From positions 27,794,093-27,858,092 of the forward strand of contig CM070719.1 of NCBI GenBank assembly GCA_036346275.1: a DNA stretch of 64,000 nt, in the 5' to 3' direction. This DNA is from Otatea glauca (taxonomy: Eukaryota; Streptophyta; Magnoliopsida; Poales; Poaceae). The notes beneath the pieces were generated by a model, which ran no database searches, was not told the DNA's origin, and worked only from the letters and a program-made list of their open reading frames with translations. Below, in pieces: positions 1 through 11,863 of the stretch (its first letter is position 1; each line of letters opens with the position of its first letter). Made by a program: the position numbers and the translations under genes.

Positions 1-914
1 ACATATGACTCAACACCTTGCATTCACAAGACCGCTTCCCATTGCACTTGGGATGAACTTGGAATACATCGTGTTTGACCTAGACCATCCTCTTAAGAGT
101 TCATCTTGAAATGGTCGCATACGGCTTGAGTCAATTGGTTGTCAAAAGAAAATGCAAATAAATTAAAAACAAAGACATATGTGGGTAAAGAATGCAAATA
201 ATGTCAAACATTTGCACCCCGCTATGTCTTGTATGATGATAAATCAAAATTTGCATTAAGTGATAAATGAGCCCGAAGGACCTTGTATGCTCTTCTAGAT
301 TCCCCAAAGTGTTGAGTAGGTTGAACTCTAGGTTTTCCTTTTGATCCTTAGAGTGGCTATTCTTCTATTTTTGAAACTAAAGCTAAGTGTTGCACTTGTC
401 TAATCATGCTAAAAATGAATATTCAAAACTAAGCTCGTATTTGCACTTGGACATGTCTTAGTTTAGTCATCTTCTGAAATTGATAAGCTTGGTGTAATGT
501 CCTTCCATTTTGATCAATTGGATAATCTTCAAAGCTCTTTCGATTGCATTTCATGCATAAATAAAAAAAATTGATGCCTATATTGCCAAAAGGGGGAGAA
601 AATGTAGAAAAGGCATCACTAAAATGATAAAAATGTGAATGCTTATTTGGTTATTATGATCTTTGTAAAACTATGCTACTACTTCTGTTGGATCATAATC
701 TCATAATCACATTTGACATGTTTAGTTGGATTTTAGAGTTTTTGTTGAAAACTTCTAAAATCTGAATTCCTCTTCGTCAACTTGGTCATGGTTCTAATTT
801 CTATCTTTAGACCAAGTTTGACTTTGCAACTAAAAATTGCTTTCTTCTTCATTTTCTTCAAACTCAAATTTATGCCTTTTGTGTGGTTTGTCAATATACT
901 CATCAAGGGGAGAT

Positions 915-2549
915 TGAAGGACCATGTGGAGGTCCATCCATGTTTGTGATGAGTATTTGACTTTATTTGAGCAAGGTGTGCTCAAGTTTGAGTTTGATTT
1001 GGATTGATTTTCAAAATGAAGCAATTTGAGTTGTCTCTGCCAAGAGTGGCGATCGGTCGTATGGGCCTTGTAGTGATGAGTTGGATGGTTTATTGCACAT
1101 CTTTGTGGGCATTGCTATGTGAGGAGTTTCCTTGTCTTTGATGGTTGCAGGCGACGGTGCTAGGTCATGGTGAGGCGAAGGATGACCGGGACTAGGCGAG
1201 GCGTCGGAGGTCCAGACGGTTGGGAGATCGCGGAAGATGATCGGAGACAGAGTCGGGCAAGTCAAGAAGACATGGAAAGGAGATGATGCTAGCTAGATGC
1301 GCGTGGATCAATGAGGGCCGTCGGATTGAGGTCTAGTTGATAGGTTAGCGGGTCTAGGTAGTATGCTTTGAAAACCGTGCAAGGAAACCCGGTATGTGTG
1401 TGGGTTTTGGGTTAGCCCTTGCATGGCTGTGTGTATGGGTTAATCCTAGCCCTTAGATGAGTGCTCTATGGTTGAGGGACTCATCCAAGGGTGGTATGTG
1501 GCCCAAGAGTAGTATAAATAGGGGTGGAGGGGTAGCCTCCTTCCCTTGAAGGTGTTGAGGTTTTTGATGTTCATTTGAGATTTGCCCACATGAATGTGAG
1601 GCTTTGTAACCTCCCCTTCCAGAAATTAAAGTTTTATCCATCCACCTCTGAATTTATTTTGCGTATTTACATTATGTCTTTACTTTACGCAATTTAAATT
1701 CATCATTTACTTTCCCGCAATTACATTCCCGCAATTTACTTTCAAGTAATTTGGATTTGCCTCCCCTCCTTTATAAATGCTGCTGATCTTGGATGTTTTG
1801 AGTGTATTCATATGGTTTTACCTCTCTTTTGCACTCTTGGATTGAGTTTAGAACATCTTTTCTTTCAAGTTCCAACTTTGTTCAGAACTTGTTCTTCGCG
1901 CAGCAGTCAGTGTTTGATTTTTGTAAAAATCTAGAAACATCATTTTTAAGTGATTCTTGTTGGAGGCGATGCGCGACTCTGATATACACCTACAGAAAAA
2001 TTGTGGAGTTCACTTGTTGCACCGTTTGGGTGCCATGAGGTGAAAACCGAGCCCCAAACTTTCTACTCGAAGTTCTTGAGCATACTGTGTTCTTAGATTT
2101 TTCCTGTTTTTTCTCTAAGGTTTTTGAGGAGAAATTTGGTGGAGTTCTTGACGACTATGATTCTCATAGGGAGAAAAATTCTCAGAATTTTGTGAGCTGC
2201 AGAAGCCCACCAACCTCCTGTGCAAATTGAGGACAAGTTCTGGAAATTCTGCTTTTGCTTTTCTAAAAGTGACTTTTGTGATTTGAATTGATGTCCTTTC
2301 TAAAAGCAAGAGTTTGAATTGATTCCTCTTTATCTTAGACACTAGACAACCAGGATTGTGACTCAAAAATCCCCACATATTTTATGGTAGTTATCCATGC
2401 AAGCTTGGGGTACACATAGTTGTCTAGTTTTTCGGGTTTTTCACAATTTCCTTTGAGCGATCTTGTCGAGGTTTTTGTTGGAGTATTTTGGGGGAATTTT
2501 TATTTGCGACCATTCACCCCCCCCCTCTGTTCGCCATCTCGGTCCTTCA
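915..2549 (+). repeat. 3' LTR of S0
   Basis: The LTR is 1635 bp, bounded by TGAAGGACC and GGTCCTTCA. It aligns along its length with the two S1 LTRs and with the truncated S2 LTR. It carries a TATAAATA box about 600 bp from the start. Confidence 0.9.
1513..1520 (+). promoter_or_regulatory. TATA box in S0 LTR
   Basis: TATAAATA followed by GGGG occurs at the same relative place in all four LTRs of this family, consistent with the LTR promoter. Inferred from position and conservation only. Confidence 0.6.
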
Positions 2550-2576
2550 GTAACCATGTGTCAGTGATGTTACGGC

Positions 2577-2863
2577 ATATCACAGACGGTTTCTAAACCG
2601 TCTGTGATAGAATATATCACAGAAGGTTTTAAACTAAAACCGTCTGTGATATTATCATATCACAAACTGTTTTATTTAAAAACCGTCTGTGATGTTATGA
2701 TATCACAGACGGTTTTTGTTTGAAACCGTCTGTTACATCATTACATCACAGACGGTTTTAGTTGAAAACCGTCTATGATGTGATGATATCACGACGGTTT
2801 TTGTTTGAAACCGTCGTTACATCTTTATATCACGCATGGTTTTAATTAAAACCGTCTGTGATA
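2577..2863. repeat. CACTA subterminal palindromic repeats, left block
   Basis: There are about five tandem palindromes of the form ATATCACAGACGGTTT, spacer, AACCGTCTGTGAT, with scattered substitutions. CACTA subterminal arrays of this kind are transposase-binding regions. The same motif recurs at 7721-7907 and 11661-11828. Confidence 0.85.
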
Positions 2864-3107
2864 AGACTTCCAACAGGCAACCATTAATCTATTTATTGGC
2901 TAGCCTCAGGAAATGCTAGCCACGCCCTCTGGAAAAAGCAGATTACAGAATAACTAAACTCATATTACTAAAACATTACAACCATTTCAGAAATGAACTC
3001 AGATATATTAACCAAATGTAACTCAATAGCATTAACCAATTAATCGAATACACAACTACAATTTAGAAATCCACAACACAAGTTTGACAATTAACCCAAA
3101 TGGTAAT

Positions 3108-6010
3108 TTAGAAAAAAATACGACTCCTCAAGTTATAGGCAGCGTGGAACTCGCCTTTTTTGTGTAAAACTTGACTGAGCAAGAAGGCACAAAGCTGGCC
3201 TCGAATTCGCTCCAGATCGGCCTTTTCCAACGCAGTTGTTACCCGATTGGTCGTTTTCTTAGTGACAAGGAGTTCCATGTTGTGGCAAACGTAAAATCCA
3301 CAATGGTTATTTCCCTTTCCCTGCTGGTGGCACTGCAAATATAGATTTGGTTAGTTCCAGAATCATTATGACATAGTTTACATAGGATTATTGTGTACTG
3401 TGATTTACAGGAAACTTAAAATCGTGATTCACCGCCTGTCCTTGCGAAGGCCCTCCATAATATTTGTACACTTTGAGCGCTACGTGATTGCAATAGGTTA
3501 GGCTCGGCTATTCCGGAGAAACATACACGTTTGAACAACCTACATGACCATGTTAACTTTGGAGGAAACGTGATTAATTACCTGTGATTAATTTTGCGAT
3601 AGGTTGTAAGTCGTGGCTGCCACTCTGTAAGGAATCAAGGTAAATAACCCGATTAAATCGATGGATGAATTACAATGAGAACCCAATGAAACCTACGGGT
3701 ATGTCGGCATGGTCAATTAACGAGCGAGTTGCAAGCATAGTGCAAATCAAACTAGCACTTACCACAGGTTGTGGGGTTAAAGTATGAACTCTTTATCTTT
3801 TTGAGCCGCCAAGGCCTCTCGAGCGTATTTTTCGACAAATCCGTAATCTTTGTCCATTGTTTGCTTGGAGACTATGTGTGGGTCCAGAAAACCCACCGGT
3901 TGTTCGTTCTTCCTTGCTTCCTGGATCATGTATCTAAATATACGAAAGCATTGAGTCATATATATATATGAGTTTTATCAATATTATACGAATGTAGAAT
4001 GTGAATGCACACACTTACAATGTCCAGCATCTCAAGAGCGCGGCATTGAGGGCGTCGAGGTTGAAGACGTCAAAAAGGTCATTGAAGTCGGCTGTGAAGA
4101 ATCCCCCCGATGACTCATTGAATAGATGCTCATACTTGAAACTGACTGATATACTCGTTATCCGGTCTTGCACTGGCTTTTTAGCCTGTTGCATGCACCA
4201 ATTCTGCAATCTGATGCAAGCAATAGAAAGGTTCTTCATACGCTCTCCTGTTACAAAAGGCTCTCCTAGCTGGTATACTCGGGCCAAGGGGGCAATTGGA
4301 TAGTCCAATTTCTTCGTGATCGCCGCTTTGCCCTTGACTTTTTTTACGCCATAAGGAGTGCGTGACGGCGACAGTGGGCACCATCAAGCGAATGTCCTTT
4401 GATGCAGGGGGCACGGAGCTGATTTGGTGCTCTGTGAGGTGCATCATCCGCTCGAGCGGTTGGGAAGCTCCGTGATGGAGGGCGAGCATCGAGGAGATGT
4501 CATTCTTTGGGCCTTTGGATAAAGCGTGAATGGCGCCCCAGTGTCACAATCTCGTCATTTGGGGCATCGGAGTGGGACGGTCTTGAAATTATCGTTTACA
4601 CCGCCCACACTAACCTTCATGAATCCTGTGCCACAAGGGTGCCGTGCACAGCGCCCTTCAATAAATGGATCGCGACCCCAAGCGGTAGGAATAACAGTGG
4701 CACCATGGACAAGTCTCACTTGGAGAGTGCACCGCTTGGCCACCTACATAACGGTACCACGATTAGCTCTGCGTCCAATGACTATTTGTATGGAGCATTC
4801 AAGACATATATATAAGTACCTTGATGTCACAGATGTGAGATTTCCCATGTTAATTTGTGGGAGTGGCGGACGACAATTGCTCTTTTTGGTAGTGGGGTGA
4901 TTTGCCCACATACATCTGGGACTTGCGCAGGCTGATTATTGAGCCTTTCCTCGAGGCTTTTTATCTTATTGTTGAATTCTTCTCTTAGTCTTTCCTCAAT
5001 CCTTTGTACCAGTCATTCCTCTCGCTCTGCTTTGGTTCTCTTCCTACTGCGGTACTTATGCGAGTGCACTGAAATCGACTTCCAGGAACAAAACCTCAAC
5101 GCCTCGCGTGCGACCAGGGTGTTCCTTGTTTCCCAAGGCTGTGGAGAGTACATCTTTCACCCTGTCTGGCAAAAAAGTGTCCTCGAAAGATTGTGTACTC
5201 AACGCTACCTACAAGATCTCGAAAAGTTAATTCACTTACGAAATTACGGACTAATTACGTACAAAATTGGAAGTCCAATATCTTACCAGTCGTTGGTAGA
5301 CTTCCTCGTCCATGGGTTTGTAAAGGAGGCGGTGCGGAAGGCGTTGCACTTGACCTTGCTCTCGAGCGGTCTCGCGCGTCGGTCAACGATACATGCAAAT
5401 GGCACACAGGCCTCCTCGTCCTCCCTCTCCCATTGTTCCCTCTTCCCCGCGTACCCAACGGTGCCAAGTGGGTGGGTGCTCCTTGCCTGCAGGGCCTTGT
5501 GGGCTTCACTTTGGCCGACGATTCATCCGTCGTCTTCGCCTCAACAAATTTTTGCCATATATCCTCGAATGAACCCGTACTTAGAGAAGGGAGTCTGTCC
5601 TTATTGACATATTCCTTGACAAGGGTGCTCTTGAAATTCTTCCACGCCTTCCCGCCACTAGCAAAGGCATCTTTGTCGCACTAAGATCACAAAGTCTTCG
5701 GGATATCGAACGAAGACATAATTTCTATCACCAAGTCGTTGCGGCTCTCATCGATCGATGACTTCCGGGATGGACATGTGATGGGGACCGTTCGTGCAAC
5801 TATCCCGCACAATGTCCTAAATGCATTCACCGCCTTTCTTGGTTGGTGGGGCCCCATCCTTCGATCAACCGCTGTGATGGTATATCATTAGTGGGCCTTT
5901 TATTTGCTCCTCTTGGACCTCGAGGAGTTTTTCTTTTCGGTGACTCATCACATCCTTGAGACGGCGAATGAGGGGACACCATCTTGCAATCTAGGCTGGT
6001 TGTCGTGGCA
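3108..6010 (-). pseudogene. CACTA second gene, Transposase_24 / Ulp1-like protease (broken)
   Basis: This is the companion gene common in grass CACTA elements. Read on the minus strand, 5.98-5.25 kb carries Transposase_24-like sequence (a GKAWKNFKSTL-like stretch, then IWQKFVEAKTT near 5550). From 4308 to 4015 comes a domain ending DLFDVFNLDALNAALLRCW. From 3959 to 3777 follows PVGFLDPHIVSKQT, and 3338-3108 holds the Ulp1-type cysteine motif GNNHCGFYVCHNM. In Ulp1/SENP proteases that Cys is the nucleophile. Frames change several times and stops intervene, so it is a pseudogene. The N-terminal part probably extended toward 7.65 kb, beyond the LINE insertion. Long plus-strand frames at 4500-5680 are shadows. 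Function in transposition is not established. Confidence 0.7.
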
Positions 6011-6289
6011 CAACAGAAAGAAAAGTAAACAAACATGGAAGGCTACCAATTGATAGCGCTTTTATTTAATGGGTATAAAGGTAGTTGAGAGAAGGTAAGT
6101 TGAGAGAAGCAATTCATGATATTTTAGTTATAAGTTCTCATAAGTAATGTCTAACTTGGTCTCTGACACTAGTCTGGATCACACCATGCACAATTGGCTT
6201 GAGTAATCTTGTTGTAGTTGCTTTCTTACCAACCTCAGAACTACTTAGAAATTTATACCCTTAATCTATAGATCTCCAAGGTTAATGTT

Positions 6290-7440
6290 AAGCTTAATTA
6301 GCTTCAAAGCCAAATAAGGATTTATAATAGTCACAAGCAATATCAAGCATCTTATTGGTATCATAAACAGGACCATCAGGGCCCTCAAGAAGTAATAAAG
6401 TTCTTTCTCCTTCTTTGATTAGCCACGACATGGAAACATTTAGTATTTTTATCTTCTTCTTTAATATTCTTTTCTCTAGCTCGTTGTCTAGCTTTGGTTT
6501 CTTCAATAACCCAAATATTTTATATCCCTTGTTTAATAGACAATAATCTGTTTTCCTCTTTAGAAGTAATATGTAAAGCAAACTCCTCTTTATTTTTAGA
6601 AAACAAAAGGGTATCATCAGCATATTGCAAACTGATGATACCACCAGGATAAACATCTTCACGAGACCCTTAATTATCCTGCATTAATACTTTAAGTAAG
6701 ATTCTCGTAAAAACATCATAACTGCATTGAAAAGAATTGGGGATAAAGGGTCCCTCGCCTTAAACCTTTACGGTTTGGAAAAATTACTTTCAACATTATT
6801 AATTTTCACCCCTCTGAATCTTTATCTAAAATAGAATGAATCCACATCGCCATTTGCTCCCAAACCCTCTCTTAGCCAAAATGTCCAACAAGAAGCTCCA
6901 ATTAACCATATCATAAGCTTTCTCATAATCAAGTTTGAGAACAAGGCCCTTATCTTTATCGCGATGGATTTTATGAATAACCTCATGAGCGGTGACCACA
7001 CTCTCTAAAATGTATCTATTTTTAATAAAAGCGCTTTGATTTTGCATAATGATTCTATCACAAATGTGACTAATCCTATTTGTTAACACCTTTGTAACAA
7101 TTTTATAACTACAATTCAACAAGCTAATTGGTTTGAACTGCTTCATATTTTAGCGTTATTCTCTTTAGGAATTAAAGAAATCATAGCAAAGTTAAGTCTG
7201 AACAAATCAAGCTCTCCTCTTTCCAAAGATCTAAATAGAGCCATCAGATCATCTTTATTAATATTCTAGAATTTTTGATAAAAAATAAAAGGAATGCCAT
7301 CTGGACCAGGAGCTCCATCCGAGTAGGAATCAAAAACTGATTCATTCATTCATTCATGATCTACTTTGCCATTTATGATCTACTTTGCCATTATTCTTAT
7401 AATTTTGAAATCTAACCAAGTTAAAATCTCCCCCTAATAA
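6290..7440 (-). mobile_element. L1-type LINE fragment, rearranged
   Basis: Minus-strand L1 ORF2 pieces are present. The endonuclease motif GDFN is at 7431-7420, a GAPGPDGIPF motif lies near 7310, and the reverse-transcriptase block containing KPISLLNCSYK and NQSAFIKNRY spans 7146-6826. The catalytic QYADDT motif is at 6630-6610. The linker that normally sits between endonuclease and RT (EETKARQRARE near 6500, then YYKSLFGFE at about 6300) instead lies downstream of YADD, so the order is permuted. A short direct repeat (GATCTACTTTGCCAT) lies at about 7358-7393, at the gap between GDFN and GPDG. No poly-A tail or clean target duplication was found. It is non-functional and inserted in the CACTA second gene. 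Confidence 0.8.
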
Positions 7441-7474
7441 TCCATCCCTTATCGGCACTTACCGAGCGAAAATC

Positions 7475-7640
7475 GATGGGGAGGCGTCGGCGAGGGTGCG
7501 GCGTCGGCGATGGGGAGGGGTCGGCGAGGGGGCAGCATCGGTGATGGGGAGGCGTCGGCGAGGGGGTGGCGTCGTCGATGGGGAGGGGTCGACGAGGGGC
7601 GCGTCAACAAGAGGAGGCGTCGGCGAGTGAGCGGAGACGA
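7475..7640. repeat. GC-rich minisatellite GGCGTCGGCGAGG-like
   Basis: Imperfect repeats of GGGGAGGCGTCGGCGAGG and variants run for about 165 bp. On the minus strand this may be the repetitive start of the CACTA second gene, since grass CACTA genes can begin in GC-rich sequence. No clear coding assignment. Confidence 0.6.
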
Positions 7641-7720
7641 ATATACTTAGGGTTTTGAGCGCGTGAGTGGAAGAGTAGAGAATGAATGATGCGCCAAAGT
7701 GGCCTTTTTATAGGTCTCCC

Positions 7721-7907
7721 ATATCACAGACGGTTCTATACTAGAACCGTCTGTGATAGAAATATCACAGACGGTTCTAGACTAGAACCGTCTATGATAT
7801 TATTTTATCACAGACGGTTGGGATAGTTTTATCACAGACGGTTCTATTATAGAACCGGCTGGGATATAAACTATACCAGACGATTCTATTATAGAACCGT
7901 TTGTGAT
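7721..7907. repeat. CACTA subterminal-type palindromes, internal block
   Basis: About four units of ATCACAGACGGTTCTA, TAGAACCGTCTGTGAT occur here. The motif is the one in the terminal blocks but with a CTA/TAG spacer. The block lies between the two CACTA genes and lacks a CACTA terminus on either side. Confidence 0.8.
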
Positions 7908-8159
7908 GAAGATTGACACAGACCTTCATTGCTAAGGTAAATCCAAAGTTTGGCCTTCTTGACATAATGTATATACTTCAGTTTGTGCGGGCAATATCAG
8001 TAAAGGAAAGGAAACTATATTAAATAAATCAGATACATATATACACAAAGTTGTTTTTAATTTCGAGCATTTCATTACAAACAACTCTATTATCTTCTAG
8101 AGTACACTTAAAATCATAACTCCACTTGCTTATTCTTTTGTATAAAAATTAGCCCTTCA

Positions 8160-11100
8160 TGATGATCGACGCGTGTGTAGCTAGCTTCTTCGGGTTGTTC
8201 TTCCTGGACTGTGATGCTCTTTCCGATAGGAGGTAACTCTTGAATTGATTGTATTCTTCCTCATCTACTACATTCTCTACTCCGACAATCCTCCTTTTCC
8301 TGAAGAACTACATGTCTCTTCTTGTTGGGACGGTCGATTACATAGAATACTTGAACAGCTTGGTTAGCGAGTACGAATGATTCATCTTGGTATCCGACGC
8401 GTGCGAGGTTGTGAGAGTGACACCGCATTTGTCAACCTTCACATGCCGGAGGTGGACCCAACGACACGAAATAAGGGGATCTTGAATAGTATATAGTCGA
8501 GCTCCCAAATCTCCTCTATGAACCCATAGTAGGAGCTCTCGTTGACCCAACGGTGTTGAACGCATCTATGCATACACCGCTGTTACGTTCGTGCTCTTCA
8601 TATCCCGATCTCTCGTGTAAAATATGTACCCATTTAAGTCGTATCCTTTCCATGTTACAACTGTAAATGTTGGCCCTTTGCCAACCATGTGGCGTATCAC
8701 TGACGAGGTCCTAGTGATGGGTCGCTCCTTGACCATCTGTTAAGCTGAAGGTTATCTGTCTCGTGATCCAAGACTCTTGCGCGTCGATTCTCTTGCCGTA
8801 GAGCTGCTTATGCTCATTAATGTACGGGACACTACATCCATGTGTTGCAAAACCGTGAAATGAGCTTGAGCATAGGAAGTCTGGATCAGCGTGATTGCTT
8901 TCCTTCCGATGGTCCCGATGCCTCGAGTCTCCCCTCATGGCGAGATCGAGGCACACCTATTGGTTCGACTGAGCCATATAATCGACGCGAGAACTCTACG
9001 ACTTCTTCGGTTGCATAACCTTCGACAATGCTACCCTCCGCCGAGATCGATTCCGACGTAGGACTTGAGAATTCCATATACCTCTCGAATGGGTACATGC
9101 TACGAGGAACACGGGCCCGCATATCTTTATCTCTATCACAAGGTGAACAACGAGATGGACCATGATATCGAAAAGCAGCGGAGGGAAATACATCTCAAGA
9201 TTACATAGAGTCATCACCACCTCAGCCTGCAGTGCATCTAGTGCTTCGGGATCGATGACCTTCTGAGCAATTGTGTTAAAGAAATAACACAGCCTCGTGA
9301 TTGTCTCCCGGACCTTGACTGGCAAAATACTTCTAATTGCCACAGGGAGCATTTGTGTCATCAGCACATGACAATCATGAGACTTCATGCCAACTAATTT
9401 CAAATCTTGCATCGAAACAAGTCTCTTGATGTTAGAGGAGTAACCGGACGGAACTTTCACACCATGCAAGCACTGGCACAGTTCAGTTCTCTCGGCCTTA
9501 GACAAAGTGTAACAAGCAGGTTCGCAGTATGTTCGGCCTGTATCTGTCTCTTTCGGTGCTAACTCAGGTCTTATGCCCATATTGACCAAGTCAAGGCGAG
9601 CATTGATACTGTCCTTTGATTTGCCTTTAATATTCAATAAGAGACCAATCAAGCTATCACAGACATTCTTCTCCACGTGCATCACGTCGATGCAGTGTCG
9701 AACTTCTAGGTGCTCCCAATAAGGTAGGTCCCAAAATATTGATCTCTTCTTCCACGTGCTCTTCTCACGGGACCTCGATATACGCCCCTTTCCAAACGCA
9801 ACATCCAAGTTCTTAACCATATCATATATATATCTATCCCACTTAAAGGCTTTGGAGCTAAACCGTCTTCGTTCGTTCCATCGAATTGTTTTTTCATTTT
9901 GCGGTATGGGTGATTCCTCCGAAGGAACCTACGGTGATGCATGTAAACAGTTTTGCGCGAGTGATTCAGCCACACACTCTCGGTATTGTCTAGCGGTGAG
10001 TGCGAGCTTTGATTCCTTTTGTACTACGGCACGATAGGTTACCAAGGGCGGGGTAATCATTTATGGTGCGAACAAAAGCGATTGCAAAGTGAAGTTCTCT
10101 CGTTTATACGCATCCCATACCTGCACCGGGAACCCATAGTGTTTTCAGATCTTCCACCAATGGTGCTAGGTACACATCAATATCGTTCCCTGTGTTGTTT
10201 GATCCTTGGATAAGTCTGCACAACAAAATGTACTTGCGCTTCGTACACAACCAAGGAGGAAGGTTGTAGATACAGAGATTCACGGGCCAAGTGCTATGCC
10301 GGCTACTCATGTTATTGAAAGGATTCATTCCATCTGTACTCAATCCAAACCTTATATTCCTCAGATCCTCACCGAATTCTTGAAACCTCCTATCGATGTT
10401 TCTCCATTGGATGGAATCAGGAGGGTGCCTTAGCATTCCATCGTTCTTACGCTCCTCCGAGTGCCAACGCAACAGTTTTGCCTCATTTGGATTCGCAAAC
10501 AAACGCTTCAAACGAGGAATTATAGGCAGATACCATGCCACCTTAGCAGGAGGTCCTTTCATCACCTGGATGCCCTCACTTTCATCATTCGAATGACTCT
10601 TACGCTTGTACCGGGATGCGTTGCACACAGGACATATGTTCAAGTTCGCGTACTCTTGGCGGTACAGGATACAGTCGTTCGGACATGAATGTATTCTTTC
10701 TACATCCATTCCCAAGGGACAAAGAACCTTCTTAGCTTTGTAGGTGGTTGTCGGCAACTCGTTTCCCTCGGGAAGCATGTCTGCCAATAAACGTAACAAC
10801 ACTGTGAAACTCTTATCGGACCAACTGTTGCTTGCTTTCAATTTTAGCAGTTCAAGCACGGATGACAACCTTGTGTATTTCGACTTGCAGCCTTGGAACA
10901 AAGGTTTCTCCGAGTCCTCCATCAAGCCCCGGAATTTACCATATTCTCTATCATCACGGTTCCCTTCTACATCACGCAGCATCTGATTCAGATTATCTTC
11001 CTGCAACCTATCCTCATCGGAACCACAATCGATATGACCATCCGACATATCATTGACTTCGTCGACCATGTTAGTACCTGCTTCCTGTATCTCCTGCTCT

Positions 11101-11222
11101 TCACCGTGACTGGTCCAACATGTATACCCCTTTTTGAAACCCCTCATAATCAAGTGTGCTTCGATCTGCGCAAAGTTTCGAAACATCTTCAGATTCTCAC
11201 AGTCAATGCACTGACAAGACAT
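8160..11222 (-). pseudogene. TNP2-type CACTA transposase (broken)
   Basis: This is the DDE-type transposase that would bind CACTA ends and catalyse excision and integration. Reading starts at 11222 (MSCQCIDCENLK). The first long frame runs to 10104 and holds the TNP2 signatures CPNDCILYRQEYANLNICPVC and STDGMNPFNNMSS. A frameshift near 10110 follows a GAGMGCV end. The frame is regained upstream of 9820 with WKKRSIFWDLPYWEHLEVRH and DVMHVEKNVCDS. At 9300-9130 comes a DUF4218-like part (ALDALQAEVVMTLCNLEMYFPP). Below 9000 the DUF4216-like tail continues in fragments, ending near 8160 after a match to VFYVIDRPNKKRHVV around 8330. Frameshifts look sufficient and no intron was evident. Not functional as it stands. 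Confidence 0.85.
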
Positions 11223-11660
11223 AAACTGCCCCCCTTATTAAACATATCCTCTTCTACAGCTCTTCTAAAAGCGGAGACGCCATTAATGTACTCGGCACTC
11301 ACACGGTTCTTAGTGTACATCCATCTTCGGTCCATCTACACCAAGCATATAGCATTAATTAGTGTTAATGCAAGTAAAACCGATTACTACCCTTACATAG
11401 AAAGAACACATGAATCTACAAGCTAAATCTAAAAAATCATAAAATTCTATCCTTACTAAGCAAGATCTTGAATATACTACAATTAGACACCGTTACTAAC
11501 CTTAGATCACCAAAATCAAATGGATCCTCAATCACCCTTCAAAATCAACGGTCTTCTTTTACCAAATCGCCTCACACCCGCAGCCAAATGAAAATAGATC
11601 CCGAAACCCTAAAATGCACAAAGTGGCTCGGGCCTCTGTATTTTATATTGCTGATAGAAA

Positions 11661-11828
11661 TTTCAAACGGTTTTATAAAAAAACCGTCAATGATAAACAT
11701 AACATAACCATCCGTGATATATCATAGACGGTTTTATTACAAAACCGTCTGGGATAATACGTGATTTCAATATAAAACCGTCAGTGATATTATTCGTTAC
11801 AGACGGTTTTGAGAAACCGTCTGTAATG
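11661..11828. repeat. CACTA subterminal palindromes, right block
   Basis: About four degenerate copies of the ACGGTTTTAT, AAAACCGTC palindrome lie just inside the right terminus. Confidence 0.8.
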
Positions 11829-11844
11829 AGTCGTCTAATATAAA

Positions 11845-11860
11845 CTTTTCTGTAGTAGTG
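11845..11860 (-). repeat. CACTA terminal inverted repeat, right end
   Basis: The plus strand ends CTTTTCTGTAGTAGTG, the complement of CACTACTACAGAAAAG. The bases ACA (11861-11863) would be the 3 bp target duplication; the other copy is outside the window. Confidence 0.85.
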
Positions 11861-11863
11861 ACA

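Larger units (their letters stand above)
1..2549 (+). mobile_element. SIRE/Maximus-like Copia S0, 3' internal tail and 3' LTR
   Basis: This is the 3' end of a Copia retrotransposon whose body lies left of the window. Positions 1-914 are AT-rich non-coding tail, and 705-914 closely match the tail of S1 (39330-39560). A polypurine tract (about 904-914) precedes the LTR. The LTR starts TGAAGGACC and ends GGTCCTTCA, an inverted terminal repeat shared with S1. The next five bases, GTAAC (2550-2554), should be the right copy of the target duplication; its partner is off-window. The element sits in the CACTA element that continues to the right. No pol sequence is visible here. Confidence 0.85.
2550..11860 (-). 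mobile_element. CACTA (En/Spm-type) DNA transposon, left terminus missing
   Basis: The right terminus reads, on the minus strand, CACTACTACAGAAAAG, the hallmark CACTA end. Just inside lie palindromic subterminal repeats. Two minus-strand gene remnants follow: a TNP2 transposase (8160-11222) and a Transposase_24/Ulp1-like gene (3108-6010). Another subterminal block closes the left side (2577-2863). The left terminus is not seen: Copia S0 is inserted there and the CACTA end must lie beyond it. A third repeat block at 7721-7907 sits between the genes, so two adjoining CACTA elements cannot be excluded. A LINE (6290-7440) is inserted inside. Confidence 0.85.

Noticed and set aside
2577..2863. Regularly spaced repeats resembling a CRISPR array
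   Set aside because: Units are palindromes without unique spacers and are subterminal repeats of a CACTA element; the genome is eukaryotic.
4939..5607. 222-codon plus-strand frame
   Set aside because: Antisense to the Transposase_24-like pseudogene; no recognisable motif and no promoter-like context.
10893..11426. 177-codon plus-strand frame
   Set aside because: Antisense shadow of the TNP2 transposase, which has clear family motifs in the other strand.
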